From contig NZ_JAOALK010000053.1 of the NCBI RefSeq assembly GCF_025154055.1, positions 62,001 through 126,000 of the forward strand: a stretch of DNA of 64,000 bases. The letters are read 5' to 3'. This DNA comes from Aquibacillus koreensis. Its GTDB lineage: Bacteria > Bacillota > Bacilli > Bacillales > Amphibacillaceae. A program made the translations under genes and the position numbers. The notes beneath the pieces were generated by a model. The model made no database searches. It was given only the letters and a program-made list of their open reading frames with translations, and was not told the DNA's origin. Below are positions 19,255-29,107 of this stretch, in pieces; the stretch's first letter is position 1, and each line of letters begins with the position of its first letter.

Positions 19255-20224
19255 CCTTGTTTCCCCCCTCCTCATCATAGAGCCAACATGCAGTTTGGTG
19301 ATTTTCTTTAATTTCCGTCACTTGAGGTACAGTACTTTTACATATATCCATCACATGACTACATCGATCTGCAAAACGACAACCTACTGGCATATTTTCT
19401 GGTACCGGTACTGTCCCAGGGATAGATCCTAGTTTTTGCTTTCGCTGTCCTAATTTAGGAATGGAATTTAGTAATCCTCTCGTATATGGATGCTTAGGAT
19501 TTTGAAATAACTCAACGACTGGCGCTTCTTCGACTACTTTACCCGCATACATGACAATGACACGGTCACAAACTTCAGCAACAACACCCATATCGTGTGT
19601 AATCATAATGATGCCCATTTGTGTTTGTTCTTTAATTTCGTTCATTAATTCCAATATTTGCGCTTGCACAGTTACATCTAAGGCAGTAGTAGGCTCATCG
19701 CAAATGAGCAACTGTGGTTCACATGCCATTGCGATCGCAATCATTATTCGCTGCCTCATCCCACCAGAAAGCTGGTGTGGATACTCATCAATTAATTCTT
19801 CTACTCGAGGTAGCCCCACATCATTTAATAGCTTTAGCACTCTAACTCTACGTTCTTTTTTGCTCATATTTGTGTGTAAAATAAGTGATTCCTCAATTTG
19901 AGTTCCAACCGTTTGTAACGGATTCAGTGAGGTAAGTGGATTCTGAAATATCATGGACATTTGATTGCCACGAACTTTTTCAAGCTTCCTCTTAGAATAA
20001 TTCGTTATTTTCTCTCCTTGTAATTCCACACTACCCTCTAATTTGGCTTTATCTGGCAGTAAACGCATAAGTGATAAGGCAGTCATACTTTTACCGCAAC
20101 CAGATTCTCCTACGATTCCTACTGTTTCTCCTTTATTCACTTGGAAAGAGACGTGGTCAAGTATTTTTGAATATTTGCCATCGCGTCTTAGGGATAAAGA
20201 AACGTCATTTACTTCTAAAAGCAT
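19208..20224 (-). CDS. Oligopeptide ABC transporter ATPase (DppD/OppD-like)
   Basis: A 338-residue ATPase with Walker A GESGCGKSM, Q-loop IFQNPLTSLNPL, signature LSGGMRQRIMIAIAM, Walker B LLICDEPTTALDVT and the C-terminal oligo_HPY region with VGCRFADRCSHV. It works with the DppF-like subunit as the motor of the five-gene importer. It is the first importer gene, 19 bp after the GntR regulator gene. Its 3' end overlaps the next gene. Confidence 0.92.
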   Translation of the reverse strand: MLLEVNDVSLSLRRDGKYSKILDHVSFQVNKGETVGIVGESGCGKSMTALSLMRLLPDKAKLEGSVELQGEKITNYSKRKLEKVRGNQMSMIFQNPLTSLNPLQTVGTQIEESLILHTNMSKKERRVRVLKLLNDVGLPRVEELIDEYPHQLSGGMRQRIMIAIAMACEPQLLICDEPTTALDVTVQAQILELMNEIKEQTQMGIIMITHDMGVVAEVCDRVIVMYAGKVVEEAPVVELFQNPKHPYTRGLLNSIPKLGQRKQKLGSIPGTVPVPENMPVGCRFADRCSHVMDICKSTVPQVTEIKENHQTACWLYDEEGGNKDATTGSNQSQTTLHY

Positions 20225-20243
20225 TCATTACACCGCCTTTAAT

Positions 20244-20894
20244 CTATAATTGTGCCACTCCCGATAGATCCTCTAAGGCAACGGTATAGTGGTCTGAAAA
20301 TGCTTCCTGAATTTTCTTCTTATCCTTCGTTCGTAACGCTTCAATCAGGATTCGATGGTTCTCTACCACCTGATCCACCCTGATTGGTACTTGATTGGCA
20401 ACTGTAAGATACATAGCGCCTACCTGAGTATCAAGGTTTTTGTGAATATTAATTAAACGGTTATGCTTGGAGGCCGCTACAATCGTGCCATGAAATAAAA
20501 TATCGCACTGTGCTTGCCCCCCTAAATCTTGTTCTACCATTGCTTGGTAAAAGTCATCCAGATAACCTTCCAATTTTTTGAAATCCTCTTCTGTTAAATG
20601 TGGAAGAGCAAGTTGTGCTGCTTTTCCCTCGATTAACGCTCGCAGCGTGTATATTTCAAATGCGTCTTGCTCTGATAATGTTGTAACGAAAGTTCCTTTA
20701 TTTGTCTCATGTTTGATTAGTCCTTCGTTTTGCAAGAGTTTTAACGCTTCCCGAATTGGTCCACGCGAAATATTGAATTTGTCCGCTAATTTAGCTTGAT
20801 TTATTCTTTCCCCTGCTTTAAGTTCCCCGTCTAAGATCATCTTTCTAATGATCTTTGCTACATCATCCGATAATGTACGATGGTCTAGAATCAT
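20244..20894 (-). CDS. GntR-family (FCD/FadR-type) transcriptional regulator
   Basis: A 216-residue regulator. The N-terminal winged helix (about 5-70: LKAGERINQAKLADKFNISR and GPIREALKLL) is followed by an all-helical FCD ligand domain (about 80-205) with the metal/ligand His residues in the ILFHGTIVAA and VVENHRILIEAL regions. It lies inside the operon between the reductase gene and the importer, so it very likely controls this catabolic block in response to a carboxylate-type metabolite. Confidence 0.9.
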   Translation of the reverse strand: MILDHRTLSDDVAKIIRKMILDGELKAGERINQAKLADKFNISRGPIREALKLLQNEGLIKHETNKGTFVTTLSEQDAFEIYTLRALIEGKAAQLALPHLTEEDFKKLEGYLDDFYQAMVEQDLGGQAQCDILFHGTIVAASKHNRLINIHKNLDTQVGAMYLTVANQVPIRVDQVVENHRILIEALRTKDKKKIQEAFSDHYTVALEDLSGVAQL

Positions 20895-20922
20895 TGTTCA
20901 CTCTCCGTCTCTCTGCTACATA

Positions 20923-21969
20923 TTAACTAACTTTATTAGGCAATGATTGATAAATTTCTTTTAGATCATACAGATTATCCCAATTCATTTGTCTTGTACC
21001 TATTTCTATTTCTTTAATAGATGTAATTAAGGCTGTTAGCAGTGGGGTGTCGATTTGATGACTTTTACCAATATCTAAAATTGGTAAAAGCTGAGCATCG
21101 ACCTCTGTTTTTCTTTTTCTCACAGCTAAGTCTCTCCATATGCCACTTTTAGTCTTTTTATTTGTTGCCATCCGATCCGCTAGTTTTTCTAGTTGATCAT
21201 CTAGTAATGCTTTGTTTCGACTGCCCCTTGGATAAACCAGTTGAGGTTCCCAGTCATCAAATCCCAGAGGCGAGACCCCTTCTTTATCAGCTATTTCTAG
21301 TATTTCAGAGCATAATTCTAACAAGGTATCCCTTAAATCTAGTTTTCTAACAACGCCAGCCATTGTTTCATCCACTAAAGCTGTTGCATAAAGCAAACCT
21401 GCATAGGACATTTTCCCCCATAAATAACCCCAAATATTATCTGTTACTTGAGCTGGTCCCCAACATTGCAGTTGATCTTTTAGGTTAGAGATTCTTGGTG
21501 TCAATTCTCCGCTTAATTCACCGAGATAAAGAGAAGCAACCCCACCATAAAGGATTCGACCAGGCTCTAGATAATCGGCTGAAAAATTCACAAAGCAACC
21601 AATCGTTCGTTCTGGTCCAATAAGTGCAGCTATTTGTCGTTCACATAGCCCATTCTGCAAGGAGACAACGTTAGACTTATCATCTAATAAGGGTAATAGA
21701 GGCTTCAAAGCTTCTTCCGTATGGTGCGCCTTCACACAAAGGAATATTGTTTCAAGAGGCTTATTTCGTTTCACCAATTGTTCAGGCGTTAAGGCCATTG
21801 CCTTCACAGAGAAAGTCTCTTCCGGTCCTTCGATTGTCAGACCATCTTGATTAATTTTTTCTACATGCTCATGTACAATATCGCAAAACGTTACGTCATG
21901 GCCTGAGCGGGATAAGTAAGCACCTAGTACACCCCCTATTGCCCCTGCACCTATAATTGTGATTGTCAT
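20923..21969 (-). CDS. Ketopantoate reductase-family (ApbA/PanE-like) oxidoreductase
   Basis: A 348-residue NADP-dependent 2-oxoacid reductase fold. The N-terminal Rossmann motif is GAGAIGGVLGAYLSR and a C-terminal helical domain (about 190-330) contains the region around NIWGYLWGKMSYAGLLYA with the catalytic Lys. It lies in a catabolic operon rather than with panB/panC, so it probably reduces or oxidises a hydroxy/oxo acid intermediate of the local pathway rather than making pantoate. It is longer than typical PanE (about 300). Confidence 0.83.
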   Translation of the reverse strand: MTITIIGAGAIGGVLGAYLSRSGHDVTFCDIVHEHVEKINQDGLTIEGPEETFSVKAMALTPEQLVKRNKPLETIFLCVKAHHTEEALKPLLPLLDDKSNVVSLQNGLCERQIAALIGPERTIGCFVNFSADYLEPGRILYGGVASLYLGELSGELTPRISNLKDQLQCWGPAQVTDNIWGYLWGKMSYAGLLYATALVDETMAGVVRKLDLRDTLLELCSEILEIADKEGVSPLGFDDWEPQLVYPRGSRNKALLDDQLEKLADRMATNKKTKSGIWRDLAVRKRKTEVDAQLLPILDIGKSHQIDTPLLTALITSIKEIEIGTRQMNWDNLYDLKEIYQSLPNKVS

Positions 21970-21981
21970 AATTCTCCCCCT

Positions 21982-22797
21982 CTAAAAAAGTTGTAAGCCA
22001 CCGTCGGCAGATATTACTTGACCACTCACATACCGAGAAAAGTCAGAAGCAAAAAACAATACGGGATGCGCAATATCTTCTGGTGTTCCAAGCCGCTTGA
22101 TAGAAATAGAATCTACTAATCTTGATTGTTCAACCTTTGACATAGCCTCCCACTGCTTTTTAGTGGATGGATTAGATAACACAAATCCCGGTGCAACATT
22201 ATTAACAGTAATTCCATACTGTCCTAGCTCTCTTGCCATCTGTCTTGTAAAACCAATTTGTCCAGCTTTAGCACTAGTGTAAGCTTGTATGCCTGTTAAA
22301 CTACTACTTCTACCGGCACCGCTCGAAATGTTAACAATTCTACCGTATTGATGTTTCTTCATATATGGTGTTACTGCCCGAACCATATAAAACGCCGATT
22401 TCAGATTAACGTTAATTACTTTCTCCCATTGTTCGTCCGTGACATCTTCAATCGGTTGATTTACTTGTCCAACGACACCACCGGCAACATTGACTAAAAC
22501 ATCGATCCGACCATATTGATTGAAAACGTTACTTATGAAGCGATTTACTTGATCAGAACTCGTCACATCACAAACATATGTATCAATTGATCCATCTGAA
22601 TCCAGGCTTGCTATCGCCTGTTCAACACTTTGTTTTGACTCGACTAGTGCATCTTCAAGAATATCAGTGGCAATCACCTTCGCCCCACGTATAGCAAACT
22701 CTTTACAAATAGAACGCCCAATCCCATGAGCAGCTCCAGTAACAATTACTACCTTTCCGTTAAAAGTTAACTGTAAACTGTTAACACTTTGATCCAA
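21982..22797 (-). CDS. SDR-family oxidoreductase (FabG-like)
   Basis: About 271 residues from a TTG start with AAAGGGG eight bases upstream. The frame is open to an ATG at 22875, which has a poor ribosome binding site and would add 26 charged residues not usual for the family. Motifs are TGAAHGIG, NVAGG, and the Tyr-Lys pair in YTSAK with Ser in NISSGAG. It is the first gene of the catabolic operon, 12 bp before the reductase gene. A hydroxy acid or sugar-type substrate is likely but unproven. Confidence 0.87.
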   Translation of the reverse strand: MDQSVNSLQLTFNGKVVIVTGAAHGIGRSICKEFAIRGAKVIATDILEDALVESKQSVEQAIASLDSDGSIDTYVCDVTSSDQVNRFISNVFNQYGRIDVLVNVAGGVVGQVNQPIEDVTDEQWEKVINVNLKSAFYMVRAVTPYMKKHQYGRIVNISSGAGRSSSLTGIQAYTSAKAGQIGFTRQMARELGQYGITVNNVAPGFVLSNPSTKKQWEAMSKVEQSRLVDSISIKRLGTPEDIAHPVLFFASDFSRYVSGQVISADGGLQLF

Positions 22798-22875
22798 AGT
22801 AAATTCCCCTTTAGTTAATTTTTCATCATTATATTCGTGTTTTTTCTTAATTGCAACACTCTTCTGAAAATTCAT

Positions 22876-23211
22876 TCTATTATTAATCTCTGTTTTTTTA
22901 TAACAAACGCTGTATTTGGGTAGTTACGGATCACTTTATATCTAGGAGAACTGTACACTTAGTTTAATTTCACAGTAGCCAGTGGTTTATAGTTAAGGGA
23001 CATCTTTACCCTCTACTTCCCAGCATTAACCCCTTTTATATTATTCATGTCATCAAATAAAGAGAACCAGAAAATCGATACCCGTTATGTTTCTCTTAGC
23101 GAATCGTCCTCTCAGACGAATCGACAAGACCTGATCCCATATCAAAAAGATAACACAAGAAAACACACTTATCTCCAGTTATGTAAGATGATGTAACAAC
23201 CTTTTTAACGG
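22876..23211. other. Gene-poor AT-rich stretch upstream of the SDR operon
   Basis: No coding signal. It should hold the promoter of the catabolic operon near 22880-22960. The segment at 23149-23198 is a shared 50-bp block: GATAACACA then, 33 bp on, TGTAAGATGATGTAACA. The same block with the same spacing recurs at 40229-40278. It ends just before a REP-like repeat pair. Confidence 0.5.
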
Positions 23212-23560
23212 GGGGTCAGACCCTGTCGAAAGACATTTCGTTAGATTTTCCACGAGTGACGGACAGTTTGATAAGTATGGTCTATAGAGTGGATATTTGT
23301 TTATAGTAAGTTTTCTATTGATTCCATTTGCAATATAAGAGTTAGTACATTATATGTAGTTCTAATAAGCTCTTTTTAAAGATATGTCAGGTGAAAATTG
23401 ACAAATTGATGCACTCCTTCATATCAAAATGAAATAATGCTAATAACAATAAATAATAGATTAGAAACACACAAGTTAGTCTCCCTTTGTAATCCCCTAC
23501 CTAATTGTCCACCAGAGAAAGACAAAACTGTCATATTGTCTTTCGACAGGGTCTGACCCC
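23212..23560. repeat. REP inverted pair, copies 4 and 5
   Basis: A 349-bp segment bounded by facing REP-like units. The left unit starts with GGGGTCAGACCC (23212-23223) and TGTCGAAAGACA (23224-23235), followed by a TTTCCAC...GGACAG hairpin region. The right unit ends with TGTCTTTCGACA (23537-23548) and GGGTCTGACCCC (23549-23560), with a degenerate third hairpin. The interior is AT-rich and non-coding. The right end is 3 bp from the stop codon of the NagZ-like gene. Confidence 0.92.
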
Positions 23561-23563
23561 TTT

Positions 23564-25261
23564 CTATAAATGTCTGTTTTTAAGTTCTATGATTCGACTA
23601 ACACTTTCATCTATTCTGTCCTCTTTTATGTCACCGTTCTGGACGGCCTTTTTAATATGTTCTATAACTTGAACAACCTTGTGATAATCATGTGCAACGA
23701 GGACAATATCACTCCCTGCTTGTATAGCATCCACCGCCGCATCTCCAATACCAAAATTATTCATCACTGCTCCCATCGTTAAGTCATCCGTGATGACTAC
23801 TCCTTTAAAGTCTAACTGGCTTCGAAGAATATCCGTAATTACCTTTTTAGACATTGAAGCAGGATACGTAGGATCTAGGTTAGGATTTAAAATATGTGCT
23901 ACCATTACAACATCAGCCCCACTATCAATCGCTTCTTTAAACGGGATTAATTCCATTTTATTTAGCTCTTGTAGGCTCTTATCAACAATAGGAAGTTCAA
24001 TATGAGAATCTACGGATGTATCCCCGTGACCTGGGAAGTGTTTTACAACTGCTATTATATTTTCCGATTGTATCCCAAGCATTGTTTGAATTCCGAGTTG
24101 ACTGACTACGCTCGCATTATCCCCATATGACCGATCACCAATGACTGGGTTATTTGGATTACTATTAATATCCATCACTGGCGCATAGTCAAGGTTAAAA
24201 CCAACAGAATTTAATTGTTGACCTAATTTTTGTCCAATACGATAAGCATAGTCAGGGTCGTTTCTTTTACCAATCAGCTCGTTAGTTGGCATTTCTTCTA
24301 CACCTGGAATCCTTGAAATCCTCCCTCCTTCTTGGTCAACACTCATAAATAGCGGAAGCGGATTTGCACGATTCTTTTCCTGGAAGTCTTGGATTAATTC
24401 CTTTGTCTGTTGATGTGTTGTCAAGTTGTTCCCATAGAAGATGAAACCACCGACATGGTAATTTTTTATTAACTTTTCATCATTAGGCTGTAGGGAAGTT
24501 CCTTCAACACCAGCAATGATCATCTGTCCAATCTTTTCACTTAACGACATCTTTGTCAGTTGATCAGAGGGCTGTTCAGTATTATCCTTGTCATCTAGCT
24601 GTTTACTAACTATGGATATATGATCTACTGCAGGGTTGCTCCATTCATTGGTAGGCTTGGGTAAAATCCATTTCAATTGATAATTGGAAGATACTTCATA
24701 TTGAAGGATAAGCTGGTCGTGCTCGTTGTCATGGTAATAATTCGTTTCATTTGCTTCACCAAGCTCCTGGATAATGTCATTGTAATGAACCTTTTTTACA
24801 TTAGAACCCCAAGACCGCAAATCTACTATTAATTTATCCGCAATTCCGATTGTTGTTAAACGCTCTGGGAAATCCTCATATAATGTATTATCCACCTCTG
24901 TTACATGTTGAGGTTGGCCCCACTCACTTTCCACCTCGTCTACCATTGTTTTTCCTGCAGTGAAGGGAGCTATATCTATTCTTCCTTCTTTAGACAAAGA
25001 AACAATGTGATCAATGACCTTTTCCGGATTGTCAATCGATGAGGGATCCCCGGGACCATTAATCAACGGAATATGATGGATATTTGTTCCAAAATTGGCA
25101 TCTGAATGTATATGTCCAACTAGCTTTGTTGGATTGTCATCGTTCAACATAAGTACTCCTACCGCACTACCCATTAGTAGGATTAGAAAGGGGAGGAAAA
25201 TGAAGAATTTAATTTTATCCTTCTTCTTAGCTTTCTTTGTTGTTCTTCTCTTTTGATCCAC
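23564..25261 (-). CDS. nagZ: Membrane-anchored GH3 beta-N-acetylhexosaminidase with DUF4309-like domain
   Basis: A 565-residue protein. It has a basic N-terminus and a membrane anchor (about 19-40), then a region of about 150 residues resembling DUF4309 (FTAGKTMVDEVESEWGQPQ), then a GH3 catalytic domain (about 225-565). GH3/NagZ motifs are MSVDQEGGRISR, KHFPGHGDTSVDSH (catalytic His loop) and VITDDLTMGA (nucleophile Asp). It would cleave terminal GlcNAc from peptidoglycan fragments outside the membrane. The start is GTG with GGAGAG upstream. The extra N-terminal domain is unusual for NagZ. It lies downstream of germination operon 2. Confidence 0.88.
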   Translation of the reverse strand: MDQKRRTTKKAKKKDKIKFFIFLPFLILLMGSAVGVLMLNDDNPTKLVGHIHSDANFGTNIHHIPLINGPGDPSSIDNPEKVIDHIVSLSKEGRIDIAPFTAGKTMVDEVESEWGQPQHVTEVDNTLYEDFPERLTTIGIADKLIVDLRSWGSNVKKVHYNDIIQELGEANETNYYHDNEHDQLILQYEVSSNYQLKWILPKPTNEWSNPAVDHISIVSKQLDDKDNTEQPSDQLTKMSLSEKIGQMIIAGVEGTSLQPNDEKLIKNYHVGGFIFYGNNLTTHQQTKELIQDFQEKNRANPLPLFMSVDQEGGRISRIPGVEEMPTNELIGKRNDPDYAYRIGQKLGQQLNSVGFNLDYAPVMDINSNPNNPVIGDRSYGDNASVVSQLGIQTMLGIQSENIIAVVKHFPGHGDTSVDSHIELPIVDKSLQELNKMELIPFKEAIDSGADVVMVAHILNPNLDPTYPASMSKKVITDILRSQLDFKGVVITDDLTMGAVMNNFGIGDAAVDAIQAGSDIVLVAHDYHKVVQVIEHIKKAVQNGDIKEDRIDESVSRIIELKNRHL

Positions 25262-25367
25262 TGAACTCGACTCTCCTTCATTTATGATGTCTATCTCTCA
25301 GACAATTTCTGATAAGACTTTAATCATTTAATGATTAAATAACTCCCGATCTAAAGCAAGGTTACCT

Positions 25368-26444
25368 CTATTCACCAGGTTCCTTCAAGTTTCCTGAATT
25401 TTGAATCGTAACATCGACTGTTAGATTGAACTTAAGATTAGGATAGTATTTTGATCGCCAATCTTTTAATTGTGCTCGTGGTATTTCTTTTCTAAATAAT
25501 TGGCCGATCCCCAGAATATCAGCCTCACTATCTTTAAGTTTCGTTATCATATTTTCAAAGCGGGGCTTAAGTAGCTTTTCTAATTCTTTTTCAATCTTTT
25601 CAATTGTTGGATCTCCTTTAACTTCTAAGATCATAACCTCTAACTGTAGTTCTAATGTTAGTATAGGAAGTTCATTTTCTAACCGACTTGCAAAGTTCAG
25701 ACCATTATCTAGTATTAACACACTTCCCTCATCGAGAACTTCTATTTTTCCGTGGGCGCTCATACCTTGGAATGCATTATATAGCAGCGTTTCATCTGAG
25801 TTAATCTCATCCAACATCGCACCATTCTTAATGACAGCTGAACCCGCTTGCTCTATCAAAGTGCTCTCACCTAAACGAATAATAGGGATTGCAACATCTT
25901 TTGTGTAGGAATGAATACTTCTATAGACATGCCATACTCTTGTCAACGCAATTTGCGGATTCCACCCTGCATTCTTTTCAAAATAGTCTAAAAGAGCTGT
26001 GCCGTCAGAAAGCTCAACTTGTGACATCTTTTTAAAAAATTCATCCATATCCTCTTCGCAAATAGCAACTAGTGCTTTAGAAGGTATCTCTCTTGATCTC
26101 ATAATGCCTGATATAAGATCTTTAACACCTTCTTCCGCAAATGCTCGATCGATAACAATTACTTTTATATGGAGCAAATCGACATTACTTTCTAAATTTG
26201 CACTGGTTTTGTCTACAATTTCATTTATTGTTTTTCCAACACCTGTAATAATTTGCGTTTTAATTCCATCTTCTTGCAAAATGGGAACTTGTAAATAAGC
26301 TTTATATTCCTCCTCACTTTCCTTTGAAACTCCTAGCACTACTGGCATCACTCGATGATTAATATCCCGATTATCCCAGCATCCACTTGTCAATAAGAGC
26401 AACATCACCAGCAAAATATAAATCTTACTTTTCTTTATGTTCAC
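25368..26444 (-). CDS. Ger(x)C-family germination lipoprotein (operon 2)
   Basis: A 358-residue C subunit with a lipobox at LTSGCWDNRDIN, the canonical start of GerAC/GerKC proteins (Cys about residue 22). The Ger(x)C domains follow, closing with LKDWRSKYYPNLKFNLTVDV. Its ATG overlaps the stop of the B gene by 4 bp. It is the last gene of the minus-strand A-B-C receptor operon. Confidence 0.93.
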   Translation of the reverse strand: MNIKKSKIYILLVMLLLLTSGCWDNRDINHRVMPVVLGVSKESEEEYKAYLQVPILQEDGIKTQIITGVGKTINEIVDKTSANLESNVDLLHIKVIVIDRAFAEEGVKDLISGIMRSREIPSKALVAICEEDMDEFFKKMSQVELSDGTALLDYFEKNAGWNPQIALTRVWHVYRSIHSYTKDVAIPIIRLGESTLIEQAGSAVIKNGAMLDEINSDETLLYNAFQGMSAHGKIEVLDEGSVLILDNGLNFASRLENELPILTLELQLEVMILEVKGDPTIEKIEKELEKLLKPRFENMITKLKDSEADILGIGQLFRKEIPRAQLKDWRSKYYPNLKFNLTVDVTIQNSGNLKEPGE

Positions 26445-27520
26445 TTGATATCACCTTCTAATCTTGACTTTATTCCAAGAATAACAACAGAAATAGGAAC
26501 GCCAAGTATGACATAAAATCTTAGAATGGTATTCCACAAAAAAAGTTGTTCGACATCTTTCCAACTAGGAATGAACAAACAGATGATAAAGATTAATAGA
26601 GATACAGCTACAACAAGATAAAAAGGTTTTATAGAAGGTGCTATACACTTACTTAGTACCCTTACAATCATCCACAATACTAATGATATAAACAACAGGA
26701 TGAAGATGATAATGCTAAGCAAGAAAAACATCGTCATCCGATCAAACATGAACCATGTCAAATTGATCGAATCCACAGCTAATACAAAAGGATATAAAAA
26801 GGTCGAAGCGGTTGCTTGCCCAAAGACAAGAATAGGGATATATACAGATAAGAGGAAAATAGGAATAACAGCAGTAGCAGCAATCAATACATATTTATTT
26901 TTATATGGTATAGAGGCACGGATAAATCCAAGAAACAAAAATACTCCCCCTATGGCAAAATAACTTTTATAATAAGACGATTGAGAAAAGAAAGAAAAAT
27001 CCTCCACCCATAACGGATAAACATAGTGCCAATCTACATTTTGAAAAGATATGACTAATATAAAGATAATTAGTGGAAATAGTAAGATGAAAATGAGTAC
27101 TCCTGTACGAAAAATAGCTTCGACACCCTTGATAGCCAAATAACTTGAAATAGCAAGTAATACGACCATGATTGCCCATAAAGGAGTATTAGATAAAAAT
27201 ACAATGGTTATAATCTCAGAATAACCGCGCACTGTTATGATGTTAGAGGTTAGAAAGTAAAGGAATATAGGCACCAAAAATAAGAATGCAATAATCTTAC
27301 CTGCACTGGTATAAATGGTGATGAGGTCATTTTGTTTAGGGAAATAGTTGAGACCTTTTAAGAACACGGTTAAGATGAAGAAATGAACAAACACTTCGAT
27401 TACGATCGGTACCCAGTGCCCCTGGGTAGTACTCGCTATTATATTTTCCGGGTACAAAAACAAGATGAGACCTGCGTGGCTTACTATATACATAAAAACG
27501 ACATACAGACTTTTATCCAC
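26441..27520 (-). CDS. GerB-family germination permease subunit (operon 2)
   Basis: A 359-residue integral membrane protein with about ten hydrophobic helices over its whole length, matching GerAB/GerKB permease-like subunits (N-terminal HAGLILFLYPENII and GHWVPIVIEVFVHF). It starts with GTG and overlaps the A gene by 8 bp and the C gene by 4 bp, a fully coupled receptor operon. Confidence 0.92.
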   Translation of the reverse strand: MDKSLYVVFMYIVSHAGLILFLYPENIIASTTQGHWVPIVIEVFVHFFILTVFLKGLNYFPKQNDLITIYTSAGKIIAFLFLVPIFLYFLTSNIITVRGYSEIITIVFLSNTPLWAIMVVLLAISSYLAIKGVEAIFRTGVLIFILLFPLIIFILVISFQNVDWHYVYPLWVEDFSFFSQSSYYKSYFAIGGVFLFLGFIRASIPYKNKYVLIAATAVIPIFLLSVYIPILVFGQATASTFLYPFVLAVDSINLTWFMFDRMTMFFLLSIIIFILLFISLVLWMIVRVLSKCIAPSIKPFYLVVAVSLLIFIICLFIPSWKDVEQLFLWNTILRFYVILGVPISVVILGIKSRLEGDIK

Positions 27521-28835
27521 TTTTCATTTCTCCTTTTACACTTAAATAAGGAATGCCTAAAGTGGTTTTGCTTGCGATGTAAGCACACACTAAGAATAAC
27601 CCTGTGAATACACCTAAAACCCCAAAAATAGAAGCTAAAACCAGAGTGTTATACTTAAAAATTCGTATAGTAAATGAATTTTGAAAACCTACAATAGTAG
27701 AGCTTGCAATTGTTGATGCTGCCAAAATAATGATGAGAAGATTACTAACTAACCTTGCATCTACAGCTGCTTGACCCAAAACAATCCCTCCTACCATCGT
27801 AACTGTAGGCCCAATACTTTTTGGGAGTCTTACACTAGCCTCTATGATTAATTCAAGAATGACAAGCATTAAAATCACTTCTACAAATGCAGGATACGGA
27901 ACACCTTCACGCGTTTTAGCTACAGACAACGCTAATTCTATCCGCAACATTTCAGGATTAACTGCGACAAGAGCCACATATAAACCTGGTAAAACAAGTG
28001 CAGTTATTGCACCAATTACTCTCAATAACCTTAGTGCTATCATAATCACAAAAGAGTAGTTTTCATCATTTCGAATTGCGAACATATCCCAAAGTGTACT
28101 AGGGAGAATAAGTGCATATGGAAGCCGATCAAGAAATAAAACAACTCTTCCCTTCACTAGATTACTATAGACTTCCTGTGGTGACTCAGTTGTGTTAAAT
28201 GATGAAATTAGACTGTATTTAGGTAGCCCTAACATCTTTGTTACGTCTTGTATTGTATAAAGCATTTTATCCAAATTAGATTCCACTTGTTTCGTAACGT
28301 TTTCCACTAACTTATTATTCACCTGGTCTTTACAATACAATAATGACAAACCTTTTTTCTGGCTATTTCCAAAGGTGTATGATGATACTTGTAGCTCTAC
28401 CGAACTAAACTCTTTACGAAGAAGACCAATGTTTGTACTTAAATCTTCATTAAATGCACTTAATGGTCCTTGAATATTATTGTCACTGGATGGACTTTCA
28501 ATAGATCGATTGAGCGTTTTAGGAACTGGATCTATACTAATAACTAGCCCAAGTTCATCAATAAAGATAATTAATTCACCTTCAAAGATGGCTTCGATGA
28601 TCTCTTTCTTTTCACTTTTAACTTTTCCTATTTTATGAAGTTGTTGGACAATTACTTCACTCGAATGACGAACTGTTTGAATTTGTCCTTCCAATAATTG
28701 AATTGTTTTCGGAAAATCAATAAGGCTGCTAAGACCGACTAACACAACTTGAATATTGCCAAAGTCCTGGCTCCATTTATATAAGTCATCATTTTTCCCT
28801 ATGGATTTATTGATTTCAGACAATAAAGACTTCAT
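27513..28835 (-). CDS. GerA-family germination receptor subunit A (operon 2)
   Basis: About 440 residues. The N-terminal soluble part (to about residue 240) has GPLSAFNEDLSTNIGLLRKEF, and the C-terminal membrane part contains PYPAFVEVILMLVILELIIEAS and LPKSIGPTVTMVGGIVLG, a signature of GerA subunits. I chose the ATG at 28835, since AAGGGG lies nine bases upstream. The frame extends to a GTG at 28859. It is shorter than the operon 1 paralogue (496 residues), mainly at both ends. Confidence 0.92.
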   Translation of the reverse strand: MKSLLSEINKSIGKNDDLYKWSQDFGNIQVVLVGLSSLIDFPKTIQLLEGQIQTVRHSSEVIVQQLHKIGKVKSEKKEIIEAIFEGELIIFIDELGLVISIDPVPKTLNRSIESPSSDNNIQGPLSAFNEDLSTNIGLLRKEFSSVELQVSSYTFGNSQKKGLSLLYCKDQVNNKLVENVTKQVESNLDKMLYTIQDVTKMLGLPKYSLISSFNTTESPQEVYSNLVKGRVVLFLDRLPYALILPSTLWDMFAIRNDENYSFVIMIALRLLRVIGAITALVLPGLYVALVAVNPEMLRIELALSVAKTREGVPYPAFVEVILMLVILELIIEASVRLPKSIGPTVTMVGGIVLGQAAVDARLVSNLLIIILAASTIASSTIVGFQNSFTIRIFKYNTLVLASIFGVLGVFTGLFLVCAYIASKTTLGIPYLSVKGEMKSG

Positions 28836-29107
28836 AAATAATAGCCCCTTCATATACACCTATATAAAGGTTAATCTTCCCAATCAAACGAACAATATGC
28901 ACGGAGGAACAGCCACCTCTTTCCATAATTCTAGATCCATATAGCAACCTATGTTAGTTTGCATCATTTAGTAACGATTAGGACAGGTGCGTTTCCCCTG
29001 CAATTTCCTTTTACTTTTTCAATTATGGTATAAAACAATACCCACCTGAATATCATGTAAGCAATAAAATAATTAAACTAATTCGGACTTCTAAGGAGGG
29101 TACATGC

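Noticed and set aside
22798-22875. 26-residue N-terminal extension of the FabG-like SDR
   Set aside because: The TTG at 22797 has a better ribosome binding site and gives the usual start shortly before the Rossmann motif, though the ATG at 22875 cannot be fully excluded.
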